The notes below the pieces were generated by a model. It saw nothing but the letters and a program-made list of their open reading frames with translations. It searched no databases and had not been told where the DNA came from. The translations under genes and the position numbers were made by a program. From positions 20,984,164 through 21,048,163 of the forward strand of contig JARWKL010000005.1 in assembly GCA_029961685.1 (NCBI GenBank): a DNA stretch of 64,000 nucleotides, read 5' to 3'. This stretch comes from Aristolochia californica (lineage: Eukaryota > Streptophyta > Magnoliopsida > Piperales > Aristolochiaceae). The first letter of the stretch is position 1, and each line of letters starts with the position of its first letter. Shown here in pieces: positions 25,329-36,544 of the stretch.

Positions 25329-25410
25329 TGTTATGGTCCTGGGTTAAGTACCTATGCCTTCCACTGCTAACAGGCCGGTCTTTTGGGTAGTATTGGTTAG
25401 GTGCCTAACA
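25329..25410 (+). repeat. Right LTR of the miniature retroelement
   Basis: This 82-bp copy starts TGTTATGGTCCTGGG and ends GGTGCCTAACA, followed by the ACATC duplication and normal satellite. The truncated copy at 23022-23079 shares GTAGTATTGG and AGGCCG with this LTR rather than with the left one, as expected if it is the remnant of a right LTR. Confidence 0.92.
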
Positions 25411-26306
25411 ACATCTAAAATGGAAATGCAAAATGCACAAATGTATAGAGAGATAATTCCAAAAAGTGTCTATAATTCTTAAGGATTGTAAACTCTTTTT
25501 AGTTTTTATATTTCAAGTTCTACATTCGTCGGGAAAAGGGGAGGCGAGGGATTTTCAGTCGAGTGTCGACTCCCAATCCATAAGTCATTCCTTACAAAAA
25601 TATAGCTCGTTACGCAAAATAAATCACTTTACAATCATCCATGATCGTTACATCAACTTTTTTTAAATCTGCAAAATAATGGATTGTTTGACTTGGGTAA
25701 ATATCCCACCGCAAGTTCACTTGAGAATTTAATGTTCATCTCTTTAAAAGGTTTGGATCCATAGGTGATTTGAATCTTTAACACGTTTCAAGCTTGCATA
25801 TCCATTTTTTCAACCATGTACAGAAAAATCTCTTTCTTATAAAATTTTGAGCTATTAGGGTTGAACTAGTGGAATTTCCCTTACTTGGATAATAAAACTT
25901 TTGTGTTCATTTGTGGGGTGTGAATAAATTTTGTTTACTAACATTTTATTATTTCTTTAAATTCTTTCCATACATAACTCAAAAATTTTCATTTTATTGT
26001 GATCTATTTGCCTTTTATCTCTTTTTTTCGTTTACGAGATGAAGGGAAAGTGAAAACTCAAGTTCGGATTTAAGAGAAAAGGATACATCTATAATGGAAA
26101 TGCACAATGAAAAAATATAGAGTGACACAATTCCAAAAAGTTTCTGTAATTTATAGGGATTGTAAACTCTTTTTAGTTTTTATATTTTAGGTTCTGCAAT
26201 CATCGGGAAAAGGGGGAAGCAGGAGATTTTCAATTGAGAGTTGACTCTCAATTCATAAGTCATTCCATGCAAAAATATAGCCCGTTACACATGATAAACC
26301 ACTTGT

Positions 26307-26344
26307 CGTTACGTCATCCAAAAATCTATGATCGTTACGTCAGC
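26307..26344. repeat. Local duplication of CGTTACGTCA inside a monomer
   Basis: Where other monomers read CACTTTACAATCATC, then TATGATCGTTAGGTCAGC, this one has CGTTACGTCA twice, separated by about 16 bp. It is a small scrambled patch unique to the monomer at 25862. Confidence 0.7.
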
Positions 26345-27223
26345 TTTTTGTAAGTGGGCAAAATAATAACTTGTTTGAATCGGGTAAATATCCCACCGCA
26401 CGTCACTTGAGAATTTAATGTTATTCTCTTTAAGAGGTTTGTATACATAGATCATTTGCATCTTTAACATGTTTCTAGCTTGCATATCCATTTTTTAAAA
26501 CATGTGTACAAAATCTCTTTCTTTTAATTTCCAAGTTATAAGGGTTTAACTAGAGAAATTTCCCAAACTTGGATAACACAACTTTTGTGCTCATTTGTGG
26601 TGTGTCAATAAATTTTCTTTACTTACATTTGCATATTGCTTTAAATTATTTCCATACATAAAATCTAAAGTTTTCATTTTGATGTGATCTAATTGCCTTT
26701 TATCTCTTTTTTTTGTTTATGAGATAAACGAAAAGTGAAAACTCAAGTTTTGATTTAAGAAAAAAGTATACATCTAAAATGGAAATGCACAATACACAAA
26801 TGTAGAGAGAGATAATTCCAAACACTGTCTGTAATTTTTAGGGATTGTAAACTCTTTTTAGTTTTTATATATCAGGTTCTGCAATCATCGGGAAAAGGGC
26901 GAAGTTGGGGATTTTTAACTGAGAGTTGACTCCCAATTCATTATTCATCCCCTAACCAAAAAAATAGCCCGTTACACATGAGAAATCACTTTACTATCAT
27001 CTATGATCGTTTGGTCAGTTTTTTGTAAGTGGGCAAATTAATAGCTTTTTTGGCTCGGCTAAATATCCCACCGCACGTTGACAAGAGAATTTAATGTTAT
27101 TCACATTAAGAGATTTGGATCCATAGGTCATTTGCATCTTTAACTTGTTCCACGCATGCATACCTATTTTTTAAACAATGTGGAGAAAAATCTCTTTCTT
27201 ATAAAATTCCAAGTTCTTAGGGT

Positions 27224-29097
27224 TAAACTAGTTCAATTTCTAGAACTTGAATAACAAAAATTTTGTGTTCATTTGTGGTGTGTGAATAAATTTTCTGTAC
27301 TTACATATTTTATTTCTTTAAATTCTTTCCATACATAAGCTCTAAAAAATTTATTTTGTTGTGATCTATTTGCCTTTTTCTCTTTTTTTTGTTTACAAGT
27401 TGAAGGGAAAGTGAAAACTCTAGTTATGACTTAAGAAAAAAGTATACATCTATAATGGAAATGCACAATGCACAAATGTAGGGAGAGATAATTCCAAAAA
27501 GTTTCTGTAATTTTTAGAGATTGTAAACTCTTTTTAGATTTTATATATCAGGTTCTACAATCGTCGGGAAAAGGGGGAAACGGGGGATTTTTAACAGAGA
27601 GTTGATGCTCAATCCATAAGTCATTCCTTACAAAAATATTGCCAGTTATGCATAATAAATCACTTTACAATCATCTATGATCGTTAGGTCAGCTTTTTGT
27701 TAGTGCGTAAAATAATGGCTTGTTTGACTCGGGTAAATATCCCACCGCACATTAACTTGAGAATTTAATGTTATTCTCTTTAAATGGTTTGGATCCATAG
27801 GTCATTTGCATCTTTAGCTTGTTTCAGGCATGCATATCCATTTTTTAAAACATGTGTAGAAAAATCTCTTTCTTCAAAAATTTCAAGCTATAAGTGCTGA
27901 ACTAGTGGAAATTCCCAAACTTGGATAACAAAAATTTTGTGTTCATTTATGGTGTGTGAGTAAATTTTCTTTACTGTCATTTTTTTATTGCATTAAATTC
28001 TTTCCATTCATAAACTCTAAAGTTTTCATTTTTTTGTGATATATTTGTCTTTTATCTCTTTTTTCGTATACAAGATGAAGGGAAGGTGAAAACTCAAGTT
28101 TTGATTTAAGAAAAAATTATACATCTAAAATGGAAATGCACAATGAAAAAAAGTGGAGAGATATAATTCATAAAAGGGTCTGTAATTTTTGGTGATTGAA
28201 AAATCTATTTATTTTTTATATATTAGGTTCTGAAATCATCGGGAAAAGGTGGAAGCGGGGGATTTTTAACTGAGTGTTGACTCCCAATCCATAAGTCTTT
28301 CCTCACAAAAGTAATGCCTGTTACGCATGATAAATCACTTTACAGTCATCTATGATCGTTAGGTCAGGTTTTTGTAAATGTGCAAAATAATGGCTTGTTT
28401 GACTTGGGTAAATATCCCACCGCACAATCACTTGAGAATTTAATGTTATTCTCTTTAAAAGGTTTGGACCCATAGGTCATTTGCATCTTTAACTTGTTTT
28501 AAGCATGGATATCCCATTTTTAAAACTTGTGTAGAAAAATCTCTTTCTGATAAAATTCCGAGCGATTAGGGTTGAACTAGTGGAATTTCCCAAACATGGA
28601 ACACAAAACTTTTGTGTTCATTTGTGGTGTGTGAATAAATTTTAAATACTTACATTTTTTTAATGCTTTAAATTCTTTCCAAACATAAACTCTAAAATTT
28701 TCATTTTGTTGTGATCTATTTGCCATTTATTTCTTTTTTTTGTTTACGAGATGAAGGGAAAAGTGAAAACTCAAGTTTTGATTTAAGAAAAAAGGATACA
28801 TCTACAATGGAAATGCACAATGCACAAATTTAGAGCGAGATAATTCCAAAAAGTGTTTGTAATTTTTTGGGATTGTAAACTCTTTTTTTTTTTTTATATA
28901 TCAGATTCTGCAATCGTCGGGAAAAGGGGGAAGTGGGGGAATTTTTACTGAGAGTTGACTCCCAATCCATAAGTCATTCCTTACAAAAATATAGCCCGTT
29001 ACACATGATAAATAAATTTACAATCTTCTATGATCGTTAGGTCAGCTTTTTGTAAGTGGGAAAAATAATAGCATGTTTGACTCGCGTAAATATCCCA
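27224..29097. repeat. Six-monomer block, copy 2 (first three monomers only)
   Basis: Monomers start at 27224, 27898 and 28573 and match those at 22894, 23532 and 24203 in order. No LTR is present at the ACATC site of 27224, where the sequence reads ACATCTATAATGG. The third monomer is cut off after about 525 bp at the recombination junction 29098/29099. Confidence 0.62.
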
Positions 29098-29098
29098 T

Positions 29099-29514
29099 AG
29101 AGAGAGATAATTCCAAAAAGTGTCTTTAATTTTTAGGGATTGTAAACTCTTTTTAGTTTTAATATATCTGGTTCCACAATCATGGGGAAAAGGGGGAAAC
29201 GAGGGATTTTTAACTGAGAGTTGACTCCCAATCCATAAGTCGTTCCTTACAAAAATATTGCCAGTTACGCATAATAAATCACTTTACCATCATTTATGTT
29301 CGTTAGGTCAGCTTTTTGTTAGTGGGCAAAATAGTGGCTTGTTTGACTCGAGTAAATATCCCACCGCACGTTCACTTGAAAATTTAATGTTATTCTCTTT
29401 AAAAGGTTTGGATCCTTAGGTCATTTGCATCTTTAACATGTTTCAAGGATGCATATCCATTTTTTAAAACGTGTAGAAAAATCTCTTTCTTATAAAATTC
29501 CTAGCAATTAGGGT
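29099..29514. repeat. Partial satellite monomer after a recombination junction
   Basis: The previous monomer runs to TAAATATCCCAT and is joined to AGAGAGAGATAATTCC, which lies about 270 bp earlier in the unit. The interval between anchors is therefore 942 bp. Downstream, ATTGCCAGTTACGC and CATAATAAATC identify this fragment with the 22894/27224 type, not with the type it is joined to. This fits illegitimate or unequal exchange out of register. Confidence 0.8.
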
Positions 29515-30019
29515 TGAACTAGTGGAATTTCCCTAACTTGGATAACAGAACTTTTGAATTCATTTGTGGTGTTTGAATAATTTTTTTTACTTACATTTGT
29601 TTATTGCTTTAAATTCTTTCCATACATAAACTGTAAAATTTTGATTTTGTAGTGATCTATTTGCCTTTTATCTCTTTTTGTTGTTTACGAGCTGAAAGGA
29701 AAGTGAAAACTCAAGTTTTGATTTATGAAAAAAGTTTGCATCTATAATGGAAATGCACAATGCACAAATGTAGAGAGAGATAATTCTAAAAAGTGTTTGT
29801 AATTTTTAGGGATTGTAAACTCTTTTAAGTTTTTATATATCAGGTTTTGCAATCGTCTGGAAAAGGGGCAGGTGGGGGTTTTTTTAACTAAGATTTGACT
29901 CCCAATCAATATGTCATTCCTTACAAAACATATTGCCCGTTACGCATAATAAAACACTTTACAATCACCTATGATCGTTAGGTTAGATTTTTGTAAGTTG
30001 GACAAATAATGGCTTGTTT

Positions 30020-30024
30020 GACTC
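30020..30024. repeat. Target-site duplication, left (GACTC)
   Basis: GACTC precedes the insertion and is repeated immediately after it at 30424-30428. Uninterrupted monomers have it once, in TTTGACTCGGGTAAATATCC. Confidence 0.92.
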
Positions 30025-30150
30025 TGTTATGCACGCAATAACATTTTTATTTTAGTGTTTTCTTTAATTTACTTTATTTATTTCAGTTTTAGGCCACATG
30101 GGTATTTTTGGAATATTTTTTATAGGAGTATTTTTGTAATATTTTATCTT

Positions 30151-30158
30151 AAACCCTA
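30151..30158 (+). promoter_or_regulatory. Telobox-like motif in the solo LTR
   Basis: AAACCCTA matches the plant telobox, a short motif found in many plant promoters and bound by telomere-repeat-binding-type proteins. A reverse copy, TAGGGTTT, lies at 30262-30269. Two copies flank the putative TATA box and start region. Function is inference. Confidence 0.5.
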
Positions 30159-30171
30159 ACAGGGTGAACCC

Positions 30172-30178
30172 TATTTAA
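30172..30178 (+). promoter_or_regulatory. Possible TATA box of the solo LTR
   Basis: TATTTAA, in CCCTATTTAAGGGG, stands near the middle of the LTR, where the U3 promoter would be. The following sequence is less AT-rich and could be the R-U5 part. It supports, but does not prove, + orientation. Confidence 0.45.
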
Positions 30179-30595
30179 GGGGTATGAGTAAAGAGAAAGG
30201 GAAGCATTGAAGTATTAAGAATTAGGTTAAATCTAGCATAAAGAAGCTTGAGATCCGAGGTTAGGGTTTTCCTCAAAAACCCACGTATTCTCTCAACCTC
30301 CATTGATCTTCGTCTTCTCCATCTCATCCTACTATCCTTACAGTAATGCAAGGAAGACTCATAACCCATGGCAAATCCCAGATCCTCTCAAAGAATCCTT
30401 GTGTCAGATCCGGGACCATAACAGACTCTGGTAAATATTCCACCCCACATTCACTTGAGAATTTAATGTTATTTTCTTTAAAACATTTGGATCCATAGCT
30501 GATTTAAATCTTTAACATGTTTCAAGCTTGCATATCTATTTTTTAAAACTTGTGTAGAAAAATCTCCTTCTTATAAAATTCCGAGCTATTAGGGT

Positions 30596-33500
30596 TGAAC
30601 TAGTGGAATTTCCCAAACACTGGATAACAAAAATTTTGTGTTCATTTGTGGTGTGTGAATAAATTTTCTTTATTTACATTCCTTTAAATTCTTTACATAC
30701 ATAAACTCTAAAATTTTCATTTTGTTGTGATCTATTTGCCTTTTATCTCTTTTTTTTGTTTACGAGATCAAGGGAAAGTGAAAACTCATGTTTTGATTTA
30801 AGAAAAAAGAATACATCTTAAATGGAAATTCACACTAAAAAAATTTAGAGAGATAATTCCAAAAAGTGTCTGTAATTTTTATGGATTGTAAACTTTTTTT
30901 AGTTTTTATATGAGTTTTTGCAATTGTCGGGAAAAGGGAGAGGCGGGAGATTTTTAACTGAGTGTTGACTCCAAATCCACAACTCATTCCTTAAAAAAAT
31001 ATAGCCCGTTACGCATGATAAATCACATTACAATTGTCTATGATCATTAGGTCGAGTTTTTGTAAATGGGCAAAATAATGGCTTGTTTGACTCGGGTAAA
31101 CATTCCCCCGCACGCTCACTTGAGAAGTTAATGTCATTCTCTTTAAAAGGTTTGGATCCATAGGTTATTTGCATCTTTAACATGTTTCAAGCATGCATAT
31201 GCATTTTTTAAAACATGTGTAGAAAAATCTCTTTCTTATAAAATTTCGAGCTATTAGGGTTGAACTAGTGGAATTTCCCAAACTTGCATAACAAAACTTT
31301 TGTGTTCATTTGTAGTGTGTGAATAAATTTTATTTACTTATATTTGTTTATTGCTTAAAATTCTTTCCATATATAAACTCAAAAATTTTAATTTTGTTGT
31401 GATCTATTTGCCTTTTATCTCTTTTTTCTTTTAAGAGATGAAGGGAATGTGAAAACTCAAGCTTTGATTGAAGAAAAAAGTATATATCAGAATGGAAATG
31501 TAAAATGCACAAATGTAGAGAGAGATAATTCCAAAAAGGGTTTCTAATTTTTTGGGATTGTAAACTCTTTTTAGTTTTTATATATCAGGTTCTACAATCA
31601 TCGGGAAAAGGGGGAGGTAGAGCATTTTTAACTGAGTGTTGATTCCCAATCCATAAGTCATTCCTTCCAAAAATATAGCCCATTACACATGTAAAATAAC
31701 TTTACAATCATATATGATTGTTAGATCAGCTTTTGGTAAATGGGCAAAATAATGGCGTGTTTGACTCGGGTAAATATCCCACCACACGTTCACTTGAGAA
31801 CTTAATGTTATTCTCTTTAAAATATTTGGATCCATAGGTCATTTGCATCTTTAACATGTTTTATGAATGCATATCCATTTTTTAAAACATGTGTAAAAAA
31901 ATCTCTTTCTTAGAAAATTCCGAGATAATAAGGTTGAACTAGTGGAATTTCCCAAACTTGGATAACAAACCTTTGTGTTCATTTGTGGTGTGTGAATAAA
32001 TTTTCTTTAGTTATATATTTTTATTGCTGTAAATTCTTTCCATATATAAACTCAAGCTTTGATTTAAGAAAAAAGTATACATCTAAAATGGAAATGCTCA
32101 AATCAAAAATGTAGATAGAGATAATTGCAAAAAGGTTCTGTAGTTTTTTGGGATTGTAATCTCTTTTTAGTTTTTATATATCAAGTTAGGCAATGGTCGG
32201 GAAAAGGGCCAGGCGGGTGATTTTTAACTGAGTGTGGACTCCCTATGCATAAGTCACTCCTTCCAAAAATATAGCCCATTATGCATGATAGATCACTTTA
32301 CAATCAACTATGATAGTTAGGTCAGCTTTTTGTAAATGGGAAAAATAGTGGCTTGTTTGACTTGGGTAAATATCCCACCGCACGTTCACTTGAGAATTTA
32401 ATGTTATTCTCTTCCAAAGGTTTGGATCCATAGGTCATTTACATCTTTAAGATATTTCAAACATGCATATCCTTTTTTTAAAACATGTGTAGAAAAATCT
32501 TTTTCTAATAAAATTCCTAGCTAATTGGGTTGAACTAGTGGAATTTGCCAAACTTGGATAACAAAACTTTTGTGTTCATTTGTCGCGTGTCAATAAATTT
32601 ATTTTACTAACATTTGTATATTGCTTTAAATTCTTTCCATACAAAAACTCTCACATTTTCTTTTTGTTGTGATCTATTTGCCTTTTATCTCTTTTTTTGT
32701 TTATGAGATGAAGGGAAAGTAAAAACACTAGTTTTGATTTGAGAAAAAAGTATACATCTGAAATGGAAATGCACAATGCACAAATGTAGAGAGAGATAAT
32801 TCCAAAAAGTGTCTGTAATTTTTAGGTATTATAAACTCTTTTTAGTTTTTATATATCAGGTTCTAAAATCATCTGGAAAAGGGGGAGATGGGAGATTTTT
32901 AACTGAGTGTTGACTCCCAATCCATAAGTCATTCCTTACAAAAATATAGCCTGTTACGCATGATAAATCACTTTACAATCATCTATAATGGATAGGTTAA
33001 CTTTTTGTAAATGGGCAAAATAATGGCTTATTTGACTCGGGTAAATATCCCACCACGACTTCACCTGAGAATTTAATGTTGTTCTCTTTAAAAGGTTTGG
33101 ATCCATAGGTCATTTGCGTCTTTAACATGTTTCAAGTACGTGTATCCATTTTTTAAAACATGTGTTGAAAAATCTCTTTCTTATAAAATTCCGAGCTATT
33201 TGGGTTGAACTAGTGGAATTTCCAAAACTTGGATAACAAAACTTTTGTGTTCATTTGTGGTGTGTGAATAAATTTTCTTTATTTACATTTTTTTATTGGT
33301 TTAAATTATTTCCATACATAAACTCTAAAATTTTCATTTTGTTGTGATCTATATGTCTTTTATCTCTTTTTTTGTTGACGAGATGAAGGGTTGTGAAAAT
33401 TCAAGCTTTGATTTAAGAAACAATTATACATCTAAAAAGGAAATGAACCCTGCACAAATGTACAGAGAGATAATTCCAAGAACTGTGTGTAATTTTTAGG

Positions 33501-33879
33501 GACTGTGAATTCTTTTTAGTTTTTATATATAAGGTTCTGCAATAATCAGGGAAAGGGGGAGACGGGGGATTTTTAACTGAGTGTTGACTCCCAATCCATA
33601 AGTCATTCCTTACAAAAATATAGCCCGTTACGCATGATAAATCACTTTACAATCATCTATGATCGTTAGGTCAGCTTTTTGTAAATGGGCAAAATAATGG
33701 CTTGTTTGACTCGGGTAAATATCCCACCGCGTGTTCACTTGAAAATTTAATGTTGTTCTCTTTAAAAGGTTTGGATCCATAGGTCATTTGCGTCTTTAAC
33801 ATGTTTTTGGCATGCGTAACCATTTTTTAAATCATATGTCAAAAAATCTCTTTCTTATAAAATTTCGAGCTGTTAGGGT
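30596..33879. repeat. Satellite monomers, start of the diverged array
   Basis: Monomers start at 30596, 31261, 31935, 32531 and 33206. From here on nearly all units read CATCTAAAATGG rather than the CATCTATAATGG common to the left, and many have CAAGCTTTG in place of CAAGTTTTG. The unit at 31935 is only 596 bp, with about 79 bp lost between two AAACTC motifs at 32048-32053. No gene or other element is seen. Confidence 0.88.
31935..32530. repeat. Deleted satellite monomer (596 bp)
   Basis: The unit reads CCATATATAAACTCAAGCTT, whereas other copies have about 79 bp between the two AAACTC motifs (one after CATAC, one before AAGCTT). One AAACTC remains, as expected for slippage or single-strand annealing between short direct repeats. 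Confidence 0.85.
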
Positions 33880-36544
33880 TGAATTAGTGGAATTTCCCAA
33901 ACTTGGATGACAAAACTTTTGTGTTCATTTGTGGTGTGTGAATAAATTTTCTTTACTTACATTTATTTATTGCTTTAAATTCTTTCCATACATAAACTCT
34001 AAAATTTTCATTTTCTTGTGATCTATATGTCTTTTATCTCTTTTTTTGTTCGCGAGATAAAGGGATAGTGAAAACTCAAACTTTGATTTAAGAAAAAAGT
34101 ATACATCTAAAAAGAAAATGAACAATGCACAAATGTTGAGAGAGATAATTCCAAAAAATGTGTGTAATTTTTAGGAATTGTAAATTCTCTTTAGTTTTAA
34201 TATATCAGGTTCTGCAATCGTCAGAAATAGGGGGAGGCGGGGGATTTTTAACTGAGTGTTGACTCCCAATCCATAAGTCATTCCTTACAAAAATATTACC
34301 TGTTAAGCATGATAAATCACTTTACACTCATCTATGATCGTTAGGTCAGCTTTTTTTAAATAGGCAAAATAATGGCTTGTTTGACTCGGGTAAATATCCC
34401 ACCACACGTTCAGTTGAGAATTTAATCTATGTTTTTTTATCTTTAACATGTTTCAAGGATGCATATCAATTTTTTAAAACTTGTGAAGAAAACTCTCAAT
34501 CTTATAAAATTTCGAGCTATAAGGGTTGAACTTGTGGAATTTCCCAAACTTGGCTAACAAAACTTTTGTGTTCATTTGTGGTATGTGAATAAATTTTCTT
34601 TCCTTACGTTAGTTTGCTTTAAATTCTTTCCATACATAAACTCTAAAATTTTCATATTTTGTGATCTATTTGCCTTTTATCTCCTTTTTAGTTTACGAGA
34701 TGATGGGAAAGTGAAAACTCAATCTTTGATTTAAGAAAAAAGTATACATCTAAAATTGAAATTCACAAGGAAAAATTGTAGAAAGAGGTAATTCAAAAAT
34801 GTGCTTGTAATTTTTAGGGATTGTAAACTCTTTTTTTTATATATATCAGGTTCTGCAATCGTCTGGAAAAGTGGGAGGCGGGTAATTTTTAACTGAGTGT
34901 TGACTCCCATCCTATGAGTCATTCCATACAAAAATATAGCCCGTTACACATGATAAATCACTTTACAATCATCTATGATCATTTGGTCAGATTTTTGTAA
35001 ATGCGCAAAATAATTGCATGTTTGACTCTAGTAAATATCCCACTGCACGTTCACTTGAAAATTTCATGTTATTCTCTTTAAGAGGTTCTGACCCATAGGT
35101 CATTTGCATCTTTAACATGTTTCAAGCATGCAATTCCATTATTTAAAACATGTGTAGAAAAATCACTTTCTTATATAATTCCGAGCTATTATGGTTGAAC
35201 TAGTGGAATTTCCCAAACTTGGATAACAAAGCTTTTGTGTTCATTTGTGGTGTGTGAATAAATTTTCTTTACTTACATTTTTTATTGCTTTAAATTCATT
35301 CCTTACATAAACTCTAAAATTTTCATTTTTTTGTGATCTATTTTCCTTTTATCTTATCTTTTTTATTTATGAGATGAAGGGAAAGTGAAAACTCAAGCTT
35401 TGATTTAAGAAAAAAGTATACATCTAAAATGGAAATTAACAATGCACATATGTAGCAAGAGATAATTCCAAAATGTATCACTAATTTTTAGGGATTGAAA
35501 CTCTTTTTAGTTTTTATATATCAGGTTCTACAATCGTCGGGAAAAGGGGGAAGAGGGGGATTTTTACCTGAGTGTTGACGCCCAATCCATAAGTCATTCC
35601 TTTATAAAATATAGCCTATTACGCATGATAAATCACTTTACAATCACCTTTGATGGTTAGGTCAGCTTTTTGTAAATGTAAAAAATAATGGTTTGTTTTA
35701 ATCGGGTAAATATCCCACCGCACGTTCACAAGAGAATTTATTGTTATTCTCTTTAAGAGGTTTGTATCCATAGGTCATTTGGATCTTTAATGTGTTTCAA
35801 GCATGCATATCCATTTTTTAAAACATGTGTAAAAAAATCTCTTTCTTATGAAATTTCGAGCTATTAGGGTTGAACTAGTGCAATTTCCCAATCTTGGATA
35901 ACAAAACTTTTGTTTTCATTTGTGGTGTGTGAATAAATTTTCATTACTTACATTGGTTTATTGCTTTAAATTCTTTCCATACATAAACTCTAAAATTTTC
36001 ATTTTGTTGTGATCTATTTGCCTTTTATCTCTTTTTTTGTTTACGAGATGATGGGAAAGTGAAATCTCAAGTTTTGATTTCAGAAAAAAGTATACATCTA
36101 AAATGGAAATGCACAATGCACAAATGTAGAGAAAGATAATTCCAAAAAGTGTCAGTAATATTTAGGGATAGTAAACTCTTTTCAGTTTTTATATATCAGG
36201 TTCTGCAATCGTCGGGAAAAGTGAGAGGCGAGGGATTTTTAACTGAGTGTTGACTCCCAATCTATAAGTCATTCCTTAAAAAAATATAGCTCGTTATGCA
36301 AGATAAATCACTTTAAAATCATCTATTGTTGTTCGATCAACTTTTTGTAAATGGGCAAAATAATGGTTTGTTTCACTCGGTAATTATCCCACCGCATGCT
36401 GACTTGAGAATTTAAAGTTATTCTCTTTAAAAGGTTTGGATCCATAGGTCATTTGCATCGTTAACATGTTTCAAAAATGTTTATCCATTTTTTAAAACAT
36501 GTGTAGAAAAATCTCTTTCTTATAAAATTCTGAGCTAATAGGGT
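33880..36544. repeat. Four-monomer higher-order block, copy 1 (diverged)
   Basis: Monomers start at 33880, 34527, 35196 and 35871. Each resembles the one four places later: 33880/36545 share CTATATGTCTTTTATC and AGGGATAGTG; 34527/37220 share TTTCCTTA(C/A), TTAGTTTG and CATTCCATACAAAAAT; 35196/37892 share CTATTTTCCTTTTATC; 35871/39180 share CCCAATCTTGG and ACATTGGTTTATT. Offsets are 2665, 2693 and 2696 bp for the first three. Monomer 33880 has lost about 27 bp near 34420-34445. Confidence 0.6.

Larger units (their letters stand above)
25107..25410 (+). mobile_element. Miniature non-autonomous LTR retrotransposon (TRIM/SMART-like), complete, 304 bp
   Basis: Two 82-bp direct repeats (25107-25188 and 25329-25410) begin TGTTATGGTC and end TTAACA/CTAACA. 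They enclose a 140-bp, comparatively GC-rich interior. A primer-binding site starts two bases after the left LTR, a purine-rich tract lies just before the right LTR, and both ends are flanked by ACATC. These are all the parts of an LTR retrotransposon with no coding capacity. TRIM elements, and the still smaller SMART elements of plants, have this structure and rely on proteins of an autonomous relative. The two LTRs differ at about 10 of 82 positions by eye, so the insertion is old. It interrupts the satellite monomer that starts at 24878. The reading frame crossing the element is a chance frame. Confidence 0.93.
22894..27223. repeat. Six-monomer block, copy 1 (with retroelement insertions)
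   Basis: Monomers start at 22894, 23532, 24203, 24878, 25862 and 26546. The first three have recognisable counterparts at 27224, 27898 and 28573. Shared marks are ATTGCCAGTTA with CATAATAAATC and CTTCAAAAATT (22894/27224), ACAAAAGTA(T/A)TGCCTG (23532/27898), and AAACATGGAACACAAAA (24203/28573). After subtracting the 309 bp added by the element at 25107-25410 and its target duplication, the offset is about 4.02 kb, or six monomers. Monomer 22894 is shortened to 638 bp and holds an LTR remnant. Confidence 0.62.
30025..30423 (+). mobile_element. Solo LTR of an LTR retrotransposon (399 bp)
   Basis: The insert begins TGTTATGCACGC and ends GGGACCATAACA. TGTTATG and CATAACA are exact reverse complements, which gives the short inverted ends and TG...CA of an LTR, with a 5-bp GACTC duplication on both sides. 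No primer-binding site, interior or second LTR is present. This is the usual product of recombination between the two LTRs of a full element. Its base composition and sequence differ from the satellite. A TATTTAA box in the middle suggests + orientation. The family cannot be named. A short frame on the reverse strand inside it looks non-coding. It shares its first seven bases with the miniature element at 25107, but the rest is unrelated as far as I can see. Confidence 0.88.
29515..30595. repeat. Satellite monomer interrupted by a solo LTR
   Basis: The anchor is at 29515 and the next at 30596. Removing the 399-bp insertion and its 5-bp duplication leaves 677 bp, a normal monomer. The two satellite halves join as TTTGACTC and GACTCTGGTAAATATTCC. 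Confidence 0.88.

Noticed and set aside
30025..30423. DNA transposon with terminal inverted repeats
   Set aside because: The inverted ends are only 7 bp, begin TG and end CA, and the target duplication is 5 bp. This fits an LTR better than the hAT (8 bp), Mutator (about 9 bp) or CACTA (3 bp) families.
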